This document shows, in pieces, positions 54,514 to 64,000 of a DNA stretch of 64,000 bases (position 1 is its first letter; every line of letters begins with the position of its first letter). A program made the translations under genes and the position numbers. The DNA lies in contig BTPG01000004.1 of the NCBI GenBank assembly GCA_036245525.1, forward strand, positions 159,450,552 through 159,514,551. Reading direction: 5' to 3'. Source of the DNA: Semisulcospira habei (lineage: Eukaryota; Mollusca; Gastropoda; Semisulcospiridae). A model generated the notes under the pieces. That model worked only from the letters and a program-made list of their open reading frames with translations, was not told the origin of the DNA and did no database searches.

Positions 54514-54977
54514 TTGTTTCTTCAAAAACATTACCGATGACATGACCTTATGGGAGATGTCTACTACTTACGCAATTCTAGCCTAAGAGCTCGTTGTGTT
54601 ACCACACAACCCGGGAGGCACTCGGGGAACCCCGAGGGGGCCGAGAGTTATCTCCCGATACTTCCCATCTGGGCCAGAGTACCCATAGTCCTTCAGTCAG
54701 TCTACTTAGGCTTACGCTGTTCAGACGTGTTTGCTCTAGCCTACGGACTTGGGATTTTCGACCGGGTCGCCGGTCGTCGACGGCCTGGGTTCTTCGCTTG
54801 AATTCTTCTTCGTCCGTCCTCCCTGTGCCTCGCGTGGCTCTGGTGTCCCCTTTTCGTTGGCAGCTGCCCTTTGGCTTCTTGGTTCCGGCCTGGGCTGTGC
54901 TGTCTGCTTCGCTGTGACTTCGCCGCGCGTGCCTTGGTTGAGATTTTCTCCCCCCTTCCCCGGTCCCGTTCCGGGAA

Positions 54978-55154
54978 AAGGTAAGGTAGTTGGGTTGGCC
55001 CTCGGCCGGTCCCCGCGCTGGGCACTGGTTGAGCAGGCTCGAAGGCGGTCTTCTTCGGCGCGGTTGCTTTGCGCCAAGATTCTTGACTTTTACTTGGCGG
55101 GCCTCGCGCCCGTTCCCTATCTCCTTCCGTGTTGGTGTGGCATTATTATTTAAC
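54978..55154 (+). other. Possible intron in the DIRS d leader
   Basis: A donor-like GAAAAG|GTAAGGTAG and an acceptor-like TTATTTAACAG|GG bound about 180 bases before the ATG at 55182. Suggestive only. Confidence 0.25.
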
Positions 55155-55181
55155 AGGGTCAAAATCTCCCTTTCTCAAAAG

Positions 55182-55742
55182 ATGGCGTTTACGCGTGAGG
55201 AAAGGAATGAGACGTTTTTAGCTGGAACGGTCATTCTTAAACGGCTCAGATCCACAGGTGGTCAGCTTCGTTTTCCAAGATGGCGTCTAGCGATGCAGAG
55301 CACCTTTTCCTCGCGGTTAAAACCTCTAATGGAATGGGAGTGGTGGGAAAGATCGGTGACAGTTAAGTCTAACTTTATTCGGGCGCTTACCTACTCACTT
55401 GTTCCTCACCTACTCTTTTTGTACCTTGTGGGGTTCGGGGAATGTGTTATGCTCCAGCATTTCCTTGACGCATTGCGTTGGTGAGTGTGGCGAGAGCCGA
55501 CGCTTACTTTGGTACTGTGTCGGTCACGTAATGCCTGGTTTGCGTAATGCAGCCCTGTTACCTTACTCGGGGGCTTATTAGGTACACGATTTGGCTGGTG
55601 GGTGAACATTCTTGTGCACTTTTATACTTGGCATCACATGTTTCTGTTCTTGGGTGTCAGGCGTTTGCCTACTTGAGCGCAGGGCCACTGGTCGCCACGC
55701 CTTGCTGCCGTTTTATAAGGTCCACGATGACCTTTTTGTGGC

Positions 55743-55790
<48 letters not shown>

Positions 55791-58000
55791 GGCTTGCCGC
55801 CACAGGTGCTGCTCACATTTATGCATGCGCTCGTTCCGCAAGTTACAGGAACGGAGCTACGAAATGGACATTGCTTTCGGACGGGTGGAGCCCGTCGCCT
55901 AGGCAGCTAAGGGCCAGCGCCAGTGACCTCATCCCAACCCGAACCTACCTGACGGAAACAGAGTGCTAAGACAGCCCTATGTCTCCTGAACACTTTAGTA
56001 TATGCTCTTTGGTTAAATTCCTCCTTGCCTAAGGCTTGTGCATGTGAATACAAATTACGGTCGAAAGGAGATTAATGGCCTGTATAGGCAACATAAAACT
56101 ACGATCAAAGCTGCACCTGGAGGCCCGTCGCTATAGTACAGCGCCGGTGTTCAGCGGAGGGCACCACTCCGACTAAGGTTACTGTGCCTGCCACTTGCTT
56201 CAGGCCTATACTTGTCATGACATGCTTGAGTTGTTGTGCATGATGTGTTGCGAAGGTTAACCTTACCAGGGCAGGGTCCCTCAGGCCCACGCCCGCGTGC
56301 CTTCGGTTTTTATATGTTGCAGTGGTCTCTGGACGACCTGCTCACTACATGGAGGATTCCAGTGACCGTCGGACTCGCACAAGGTCTGTCTACCATGTGC
56401 CGGATGTACCTCCGAACGTTGGTGTGACGTCTGCTCCACGTGACCGGAACGGCGCTGGGCGCTACTTGGGGCTTCCTTTGGCGAGTTCGCCCGGCACCTG
56501 TGACTGGTTCCAGACCTGCTGAAATACCGGCTGCTGTTCCCGGTACTACGATCGCTCGAGTTCCGACGAGATGACGGAGAGATCACCATGCCGGACGCGT
56601 CAGTATAGTGTGCAGAGTGGGTTGATCGATGCGGTGGTTCCCAGGAGGGAACGCACCAGGACCAAACATTGTGGCAGACAGGAAGCCCGCATCGACACGG
56701 AGCTCGGTGCGGAGGGACGTGCGCTATCCGTCCTTGATCCTATGCCGATCCCCGCTCGTCTCCTAGAAAGCCTGCTGGCTCCTACGCGGAGTCTCCTCGC
56801 TGGCAGCGAGCCCACCTCGCCATAGAGCTCGGTTCGCGGAGACATTCTCGCACGCATGCATCGTCTCGGCACAAATGGAATCCGCTGGGCGCACAGTACG
56901 GAACCCACACACCGCTCAAGGTCAGCTTGGAAGCCGTCCAGGCAGCCGATGACGAGGCGCAGGTTATCGCGCTCGGAGCGGGTATGCTGGCACCGCCCTC
57001 GTTCCCTGGAGGGGGCTCCACCAGGACAGCGCTGCTCGTCGGGAGACACACTGAGCCGGCTGCTAGTGGTTACAGAGTCCTGTTGGTGACAGCCGGCTAG
57101 ACAGAGGTTCCAGTCTCCGTTCTTACCGCTCGATTCCTTGACGATCTTGGGGAGAGATCACCACGCCGGTTGCAACGTTCCAGTACGCGGAGTGGGTTGA
57201 TCGATGCGGTCGTTCCTAGGAGGGAACGCACCAAGAACAAACCTTATGACAGACAGAAAACCAGCACCGGCACGGAGCTCGGTGCCGAGGGACGTGCGCC
57301 ATTCCGTCCTTGATCCAATGCCGATCCCCGCTCGTCTCCTAGAAAGCCCGCTGGCTCCCTACGCGGAGTCTCCTCGCCGGCAGCGAGCCCACCTCGCCAT
57401 AGAGCTCGGTTCGCGGAGACATTCACGCACGCGTACACTTTCACGGCACGATTTGGAATCCTCTCGGCAACATTGGACCTCCTCTCTCGAACTCCTACAC
57501 GCAAGGAGGGACCGCTCCATGGGATGCTCGTCCGCTACGGTTCGCCATCGTTGGAGTCACTCCTCGAGCACTCTACGTCTACACTCCGCTCTCTCCACTG
57601 CGGGCGTGCTTACGAGTTGCCGTTCTTCACGTCGCTCCAGGGATCCTGTCCCGTCTCGCTCGTCGGTCCCCTTCGCGTCCGGCTGCCGTTCATCCCATTC
57701 CTCTCCCCTCACTCAGCCATTTCCCCTTCTTCGTGCTCCGTCCCAGGGCGCCTGGCTGCAGTCGCTCCATTTCTGGACGCTCGACCCCCTCCGGTGGATC
57801 CTCGGGGAGGACGCTGTCGTTACTTCGCCTAGCACAGACCTGTTTACCTACACTTGGGGGTTAAAGTACACATATTTGCTTGGGTTACACTTACATGTAC
57901 ACTTTCTACACAGTTATACACTATATACACCTTTGGAGATCTGACTACTCACTAGCTTGTGACCTTTTACGCGTGAGATCCAAATTACCCTTAGTCAGTT
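55182..58000 (+). pseudogene. DIRS d gag-like region, decayed, with internal duplication
   Basis: Short open frames only. A Cys/His patch (CRHRCCSHLCMRSF) near 55797 sits where elements a and b have their Cys-rich block. A direct duplication with a period of about 577 bases is present: 56580-56860 and 57157-57440 share agagtgggttgatcgatgcggt, gagggaacgcacca, tccttgatcc(t/a)atgccgatcc and catagagctcggttcgcggaga. The translated unit contains LDPMPIPARLLES twice. Assignment to gag is by position. Confidence 0.5.
55746..55786. repeat. Homopolymer of 41 A
   Basis: Uninterrupted A run inside DIRS d; length is unreliable in assemblies. Confidence 0.95.
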
Positions 58001-60084
58001 GGAAGGGTTTTGACTTCACACGGGGGGTAAACAGGTCTGCGAGCGCTTCGGCTTCTGTCTCCACTGGTGCCCTCTCGGATACAGCTCGGAGTTGGCCGCG
58101 GCTGCCGCACTTCGTGACAGGCGCTTCGACTACCCTGCGCTTCTTCTCTCGGTTCCCGGAGCTCCTTGCTTCGCCCTCCTTGGAGTGGTCAGCTGTTGGC
58201 TTCCCTCGGCGGGACCGGTTCTCGGGAGGTCTCAGGAGTTTGCCTGCCCCTACCGGCTGCGGATCCGCTCTTGACTCTTCTTGGACTAGATGACCTCTCT
58301 CGTCCGTAACAACCTACACTGCGTGGGATCGGGGAGCTCCTTACCCTGCTCTTCGTTCTCCAGTGGACGGCTCCTGGCCCCTGGCAGGGCGTCTGGCCGC
58401 GGAAGGACCCCCTGTGCTGACGACTCGGCTGACCCAGGTTCTTCGGAGTTCCTGGACTTCACTTCGGGGAGCAGACCGGAGGAGGCTGCTAGGACCTTGG
58501 TTGCGCTTACGCTGGTGCCAGATGGCGATGGGATGCGGTCCGCGCAGGTGGTCTTCGGCTCCGCCTCCAGATCTTGGGCTGCGCCTTCTTCCGGAGCTGC
58601 CGACCCTTGACTCCAGTTACCCGTGCACTCGGCCTCCACAACGTTCCTCGGTTCACCTGCGAAGGAGGAGTCACCGCTGATGGAGGCTCCGCTCCTGTTC
58701 GGTTTTCCGTTGGATTCACCGGGGGTCCTCAACCTACCCATGGACACTGTGGAACCAAAGCGCAGCGCCGTCTCCCGGGTGCCTAACCTATTCGACATCC
58801 CCATTGGGCGCACAGGGGTACGCCGGAGTTTGGACAGGTGGTACGGCTGCGGCGGTGCTCGCGGTGGAAGGGCCTAGCCACTGCTCAGAAGTCGGCTCTA
58901 CTCTCCGTCGGTCGTCTCGCAGCCCGGCTGCTATAGCTACGCCCCCTACTTCCGTGGTTCTTCTCGAGGGCCAGCCTAGCCTCCGGACCTCGAGGACAAG
59001 AGCGTGAACGGCTTGGATCCGACACGGACTAGGAGGTCGGCTCGTGGGAGGTCTGCGCCAGCCTTTTCCCCGATGGAACCAGTTGCTTCACTCGGTATGC
59101 ACGAGGATACCTTCGGAGGATCGGCGAGATGGCTTAGTGGACCTGTTCGCCGCAAGGTGGGATCTCTGGCTTCCCCGCGCCTTCGTGGGATATAGCCCTC
59201 CTGGACGAGATGCCAACGCTCTGACCTAGCCTGGGAAGGATCCTCCTCTCGTCCTGTTGGTCACCCCTTTCCCTGGCACCGGTCCTGAACCTCCTTCCCC
59301 TCAGCTCGCCACGGACCCCCCGCTACTGCTTCCCGCATTCTACTAGGTCCGCATGCAGCCGCGATGGTCACTGTTCCGCCTTGCTGGAGCGCCTACCCCG
59401 GCACCTTGGCGGTTTGCGACAGACCCTCAACGCTGGAGTCTGCGCATGGGCAGCGGTCGAAGCCTCGCTACGGCCCGCTTCCCCAACTTGACGCCTCTAC
59501 GATGAAGTTGGCGAGGCATTGTGCTCTTGGACGGCGTCCGTCACCTCTCCCCTACCGACCCTGCTGACCCCAGCTGGTAGACTTATCCCCAGGAGACTAG
59601 GCAGGATAGCCTGAGCTTGCCTCACGTATGCCTACGACGACATAGCCATCCGGGCGGACGCGCACGCTTCTTGGCCGTGCCCGGCAGCTCTGAAGCTACA
59701 GGGCAGTCGATCCTCCTGTCTACGCTCAGTCATACGATCCAAAGTCCAGGATCCCTCCCTCAGGGAGCTTAGAGGCTAATTACGTCCAATCAGCTACGTG
59801 CAGGGCCATGAACGCCACAGCCGTCAGGAACTGGGCTGCCCTCATCGTGGCTATTGGAGGGCTGGCGCGCAGGTGCTCTCGATCGCAGAGTTCTGTCAGC
59901 CTAGCGAGGTTACTCGCTCTGGTGGGGGACATCCCGGGGGGGGGCTCTCCTCCCTCCTGGCGCTTCAGCGCCGTCGCTTATACCTTCCTAGAGTTGTCGG
60001 GAGTTTGCGGTTGGGAGGACGGCCCTTGGGGCCTTAGGTGTGCTAGAGCGCGGCACCCTCCTCCTTTTCGCCATTCTCCCATAA
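58000..60084 (+). pseudogene. DIRS d RT/RNase H/recombinase remnant
   Basis: Heavily mutated. The clearest block is VDLFAARWDLWLPRAFVGY (59127-59185) followed by DANAL, which matches the DLFATR-type tract found downstream of RNase H in DIRS elements. RT and recombinase motifs cannot be read reliably in the surrounding frames. No functional product is possible. Confidence 0.5.
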
Positions 60085-60175
60085 GGTCATGTCATCGGTA
60101 ATGTTTTTGAAGAAACAAATGCATTTTTCTTTAAAAGGTATTTTTTCGAAAAATACTTACCGATGACATGACTCG
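60085..60175. repeat. DIRS d internal complementary region
   Basis: Contains complements of the left end (54514-54549) and the right end (60376-60432) side by side. Confidence 0.88.
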
Positions 60176-60432
60176 GACGACCCTCCCACCTGCCCCGCTT
60201 GCCGCTGGTAAGCTAAGTATCCTGACTGAAGGACTATGGGTACTCTGGCCCAGATGGGAAGTATCGGGAGATAACTCTCGGCCCCCTCGGGGTTCCCCGA
60301 GTGCCTCCCGGGTTGTGTGGTAACACAACGAGCTCTTAGGCTAGAATTGCGTAAGTAGTAGACATCTCCCATAAGGTCATGTCATCGGTAAGTATTTTTC
60401 GAAAAAATACCTTTTAAAGAAAAATGCATTTT

Positions 60433-60780
60433 TCTCAAATACTATTCACACCTTCAAACCCAAACTTGCTACAGAGATACCTGATGGTAAGACCTGTCTT
60501 TGCATACTAATTGGGGATGACCCCTGAAAAGATCAAGGGTCACAAGAGGTCAACAAATGTGTGTAAATGCCAATTTTTGATAGAATTGTAGTTATTATCA
60601 ACATTTTTGCAAACTTTTCAATCAAATTTGACACAAAGGTAGCTGATGATGAGCCTTCCTATACATACTAATTTATTTGACTCATCGCAAAGGTGAAGGG
60701 TCACGGGGGTAGATACATTTTGAGAAAACATGGATTTGCTAGTGCAGAAGCCAGCCCTTTACTTATTGTCACAAAGGTCA
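60433..60780 (+). repeat. Degenerate ~165-base tandem units, right part
   Basis: ctcaaatactattcacaccttcaaaccc at 60434 matches ctcaaatactattcataacctcaaatcc at 54352. Two units with gataccTgatggtaagacc and gtagctgatgatgagcc blocks follow. Confidence 0.75.
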
Positions 60781-61040
60781 CGCATATTTAAATCGGTCAT
60801 ACACATGAGCCATAAGGGCTTTGCCTTTCTTGTTTACAAAGATGCTGGCACTAGATTGACCTTGATAGCTGAAAGGTAGTCCTGAGGTGTTGCTAGAATG
60901 TTTTGTTGCCTCTAGACGGCAAACTATTCTCCACACCACTGTTTCCAGTATGCAAAAGCCACAATCGTGCACTGGCCCACTGCGGCTGATTTTGGCGGTT
61001 TGTCTCTTGCAGCTGGGTAGTGTTTTGCTTTCCAGGGCAG
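60781..61040. other. Non-coding sequence
   Basis: No gene or clear repeat. Confidence 0.4.
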
Positions 61041-61412
61041 TTAACCCTTTGGGTGTCAGTAGCGGTTTTAGTCGTGATGATTACATTCAGCTTCATTGCA
61101 CCTTCAGTTTGGAACTCGCTGCCTGCCAGTCTGTGAAATCTCCCTACTCTCTCTCAGTTTAAGGATCAGTTGAAAACTCACTTCTTCCAGCATGCTTTTC
61201 CTCAGTCGTAGATCCGTGGTTCTGTTGTATTTATTTGTAATGTTTCACATCGTTTATGTCATGTTTGAATGTGTGTGTTAGCGCAATGAGTTTTTGCCAC
61301 AAAAAGATTTTGCGCTATACAAGAACCATTCATTATTATTATTATTATTATTTATTATTATTACTGTAGAAATCATCACGACTAACACTGCTACCAACAC
61401 CCAAAGGGTTAA
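61041..61412. mobile_element. H2 palindromic repeat split by a LINE 3' fragment
   Basis: The arms ttaaccctttgggtgtcagt (61041) and, inverted, aacacccaaagggttaa (61396-61412) belong to the H2 family. Between them (about 61083-61368) lies a CR1/L2-like LINE 3' end: WNSLPASL, then a stop, then LPTLSQFKDQLKTHFFQHA, a 3' region with ttttgcgctatacaagaacc, and an (att)n tail. Confidence 0.75.
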
Positions 61413-61452
61413 CGGGTTAACAAACATGAAAACAAACAGAAGTTTCCATAGC

Positions 61453-61952
61453 NNNNNNNNNNNNNNNNNNNNNNNNNNNNNNNNNNNNNNNNNNNNNNNN
61501 NNNNNNNNNNNNNNNNNNNNNNNNNNNNNNNNNNNNNNNNNNNNNNNNNNNNNNNNNNNNNNNNNNNNNNNNNNNNNNNNNNNNNNNNNNNNNNNNNNNN
61601 NNNNNNNNNNNNNNNNNNNNNNNNNNNNNNNNNNNNNNNNNNNNNNNNNNNNNNNNNNNNNNNNNNNNNNNNNNNNNNNNNNNNNNNNNNNNNNNNNNNN
61701 NNNNNNNNNNNNNNNNNNNNNNNNNNNNNNNNNNNNNNNNNNNNNNNNNNNNNNNNNNNNNNNNNNNNNNNNNNNNNNNNNNNNNNNNNNNNNNNNNNNN
61801 NNNNNNNNNNNNNNNNNNNNNNNNNNNNNNNNNNNNNNNNNNNNNNNNNNNNNNNNNNNNNNNNNNNNNNNNNNNNNNNNNNNNNNNNNNNNNNNNNNNN
61901 NNNNNNNNNNNNNNNNNNNNNNNNNNNNNNNNNNNNNNNNNNNNNNNNNNNN
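61453..61952. other. Assembly gap (500 N)
   Basis: Fixed-length N block. Confidence 1.
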
Positions 61953-61967
61953 ACATATGAGCTAATT

Positions 61968-62221
61968 AAGAGAGAAAGGAATACTGAGTAAACTGAAGTA
62001 TTATTAACACAATGACTGAGTTAACCCCTTAAGTATTATTTTTGATTTTCATAAAAATGTGGCTGTTTAAATAATAATGATTTAGGGGTAACTTCCAATG
62101 GTATTTACTCTGTGCGGGAGACATGGAAAATGAAGGGTCAAAAACTTATAATCAAGGGGGTTAACTCAGTCATTGTGTTAATGCTGGTTCAGACCACTCA
62201 GTATTCCTTTCTCTTATCAAG
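61968..62221. mobile_element. MITE-like inverted repeat of about 250 bases
   Basis: aagagagaaaggaatactgagt (61968) and its complement actcagtattcctttctctt (62197-62216) form outer arms; taacacaatgactgagttaacccc and its complement form inner arms. The interior is AT-rich. No obvious target duplication, partly because the left flank is a gap. Confidence 0.8.
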
Positions 62222-62357
62222 ACTTAAAATACAAAAGTATAAAAGGTCATGCAGAACTCTGTCCACTGTACTGTTCTCACGAACTACGCCTACAGACTAC
62301 AGTATTTAGCTGGGGGTGTTTTAGTACTTGTATTTCAATCTTTGTTATTCTCCCAAA

Positions 62358-63517
62358 AGATGTCCGGGTGCAGAATTCACGCAGGGAAGATCTGTTGGGA
62401 CTTTTACCTGCTGAGCTGCGTTCACGTTCCTGCAGGCTGTGCAGTGCCCATTTTGAAAACAGTAAGGACCTGTTCACGTGCGCCGACTGTGTTTTCGGTG
62501 CACAACCCACCCCCACAAATAACAACAGAGACGAGGGATACTGCTACACATTCAGAAGCGCCGCCTCACAAGCAGGCACCCATGTCCCTGCAACCAGGTA
62601 CTTTCAATGAATAAATATAATTTGATTTATAATTTGTAAGCTGAAATTTTTAATTTATAACAAATTACCAAGCAATGACAGCACAAAAGATCAGTTGTGT
62701 GAGTTGTTTTCATTGGGGTCGTAAAATCTGTTGACTATTAAAATCAGACAAGCAGATTTTAAATTTGGATGAATTTTCGATGACCTTTTTGTGTGTGTTC
62801 ACGCCTGCATGTGTGTGTGAAAATACATTTCTTGTCGGTCAGATGAAATGTGAATTGATTTTTTTATCTGAGTAAATATGCTATGGATTATCATGATATC
62901 ATTAATGATTTAATGCATGGTTGCTTGTGTGTGTGCAGATGAGTCCAGTGGAGAAACTCGGGTGTGGGAGGAACTGCCGCAGCAACAGGTGGTCAGGACA
63001 GCGATTCACCAAGAAAGCAGGCTTTGAAGAAAAGTCTCAAAACTGTGCGCAACAGATTGTACTCAGTGCCTGCAGAGGAAATGTAAGTTATGACAGAAAG
63101 ACGGCAAACAAGGAAAGAAAAGACATTAACACTTAAAGAGAAGAAGGATGCAGCAGCGAAGAGCCGCTTGGCCCATTTTTTGCCTGATTCGTGTGTTCAG
63201 TTTATTTCAGCACAGTTGCGTGAAATACACAAAAAGAAACAAGGCCGGAGATGGACGGAGACAGAAAAAACAACAGCTTTATTTTGTTTCATGCAAGCCC
63301 CAAGGCATATCGTATGCTTGCAAAATTCTTTGTCCTCCTGTCAGTTTCAACCTTACGGAAAACTATGCAAAAGGTTTCAGTCTGCCCCGGCTTTAGTGCC
63401 AAGATTGTGAAAGCGCTTCAGATTAAAGTGTCTGCACTGCCGCCAAAGTCAGATCTGTGCGCAATAGTACTAGACAATGACAATAAAAGAACAAGTCACC
63501 TACAACAAAAAATGTGA
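62358..63517 (+). pseudogene. P-element/THAP9-like transposase fossil
   Basis: The first exon-like piece (acceptor TTCTCCCAAAAG at 62357, donor CAACCAG|GTACTT at 62596) encodes the C-terminal half of a THAP zinc finger: NSRREDLLGLLPAEL, SCRLCSAHF (C-x2-H of the C2CH set). A second piece from 62939 has SPRKQALKKSLKTVRNRLYS. The third (63090 on) has LPDSCVQFISAQLREIH and GRRWTETEKTTALF, then after a frameshift near 63278 HASPKAYRMLAKFFVLLSV, and LCAIVLD near 63470, which corresponds to the start of the catalytic core. The first Cys pair of the finger and all later catalytic parts are absent. THAP fingers bind the element ends in P-type transposases. Confidence 0.75.
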
Positions 63518-64000
63518 TCAAATAGAAAGGGCAGAGAATTTTGGGGAGGATGAGAGGAGGATGAGAGGACAAAGCTTGTGGCAAACCATGCGACTGCCTT
63601 TGTTGTAAGGGGTTTAGTTTCCCACTGGAAGCAGCCGAAGGTCTGGTGAGAGATAGTAACTATGGGCGGAAATGGACAATTTATATCTATCCCAAATTTC
63701 CGGGATTTTGAGACCACAAATTTCCACGCCTTTCCGCCGCCCAATTTTCTTGGTTTTCTCCTTTTTTTTTGGTAAAATAAAAGTTTCCAAAATCAATGAC
63801 ATTCATGACTAAAGCAAAATTAACACCTGAGCTAATTAATCCATCGGTTATGCAAGTGTGTTCATTTTGCAACGCGTATTTTATTGATTACTTAGCCAAT
63901 TACGGGTATTTCAGATAGACGATCGGGGGGCGCTGTCACATACGCGCTCACTTACAGGGAGCTAACAGCACACACTTACACACACACAGCAGCAATTACT
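63518..64000. other. Non-coding sequence to window end
   Basis: AT-rich; no gene, transposon or structured repeat recognised. Confidence 0.5.

Larger units (their letters stand above)
54514..60432 (+). mobile_element. DIRS-like element d with both terminal repeats and complementary region
   Basis: About 5.9 kb. The left terminal repeat (54514-54705) and the right one (60225-60432) are inverted copies (gggagatgtctactacttacgc ... ccatctgggccagagtaccc). An internal complementary region (60085-60175) contains the complement of the left end (gtcatgtcatcggtaatgtttttgaagaaac) directly followed by the complement of the right end (tttcgaaaaatacttaccgatgacatgac). This is the replication signature of DIRS elements. 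The coding region is degraded; the reading direction is plus. There is no target duplication, as expected for this group. Confidence 0.88.

Noticed and set aside
55634..55902. Poly-Lys / poly-Phe proteins
   Set aside because: Products of the 41-A homopolymer.
57204..57944. A 246-codon open frame as an intact gene
   Set aside because: Ser/Arg-rich, no domain, lies in decayed DIRS d and overlaps other frames; at most a gag remnant.

Overview
This window is eukaryotic, non-coding-dominated genomic DNA of an invertebrate animal. The mix of DIRS elements, APE-type LINEs with and without RNase H, Polinton remnants, tRNA-derived SINEs and dense short palindromic repeats fits a marine gastropod or other mollusc. 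That assignment is an inference; no marker gene proves it. There is no rRNA, no CRISPR and no operon structure. Two 500-base N blocks and one 10-base N block are assembly gaps.

Host genes are few and seen only as exons. On the minus strand, three exons with matching splice phases (10632-10491, 9374-9226, 3511-3401, ending in a stop) form the 3' end of one gene, and a separate ATG-containing first exon (1111-895) starts a second gene. On the plus strand, three exons with matching phases (52384-52458, 53080-53279, 53556-53612) belong to a gene with an acidic region. None could be named.

Everything else is largely a graveyard of transposons nested in each other. LINE family A (APE-RT with a C-terminal C2HC-like finger) has a degenerate long copy (4.0-8.5 kb), an almost intact copy (41.0-44.9 kb, broken by what looks like one 4-base deletion) and two 5'-truncated copies (12.36-12.77 kb and 27.96-30.09 kb). 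LINE family B (RTE-like) lies at 2.1-2.6 and 12.2-14.8 kb. A Nimb/I-like LINE gives an ORF1 with zinc knuckles (15.7-17.3 kb) and a 3' RT-RNase H half (20.9-22.8 kb). A hAT transposase fragment lies between these two. Polinton/Maverick pieces (a DNA polymerase B N-terminal part, a small membrane protein, and a protein of unknown role) occupy 23.8-27.2 kb. A P-element/THAP9-like transposase fossil is at 62.4-63.5 kb.

The most structured part is 31-60 kb: five DIRS-like tyrosine-recombinase retroelement remnants, counting the terminal fragment at 1.6-2.1 kb. The copy at 54.5-60.4 kb still shows the DIRS hallmark of inverted terminal repeats plus an internal region complementary to both ends. 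The copies at 31.3-37.07 and 37.07-40.97 kb are fused tail to tail. The first carries a SINE-like insertion and a 1005-base putative solo LTR; the second contains an internal segment of about 2 kb in the opposite orientation. At 45.5-49.8 kb a 377-base tandem array has been split by a 2.85-kb DNA transposon with about 570-base inverted repeats (CACGG termini, GCAG target duplication, Chapaev-like), and the array ends in a mirror inversion. A 1005-base TTAA-flanked element with long inverted repeats sits inside a LINE A copy. At least eight copies of one short hairpin repeat are spread over the whole window, including host introns.
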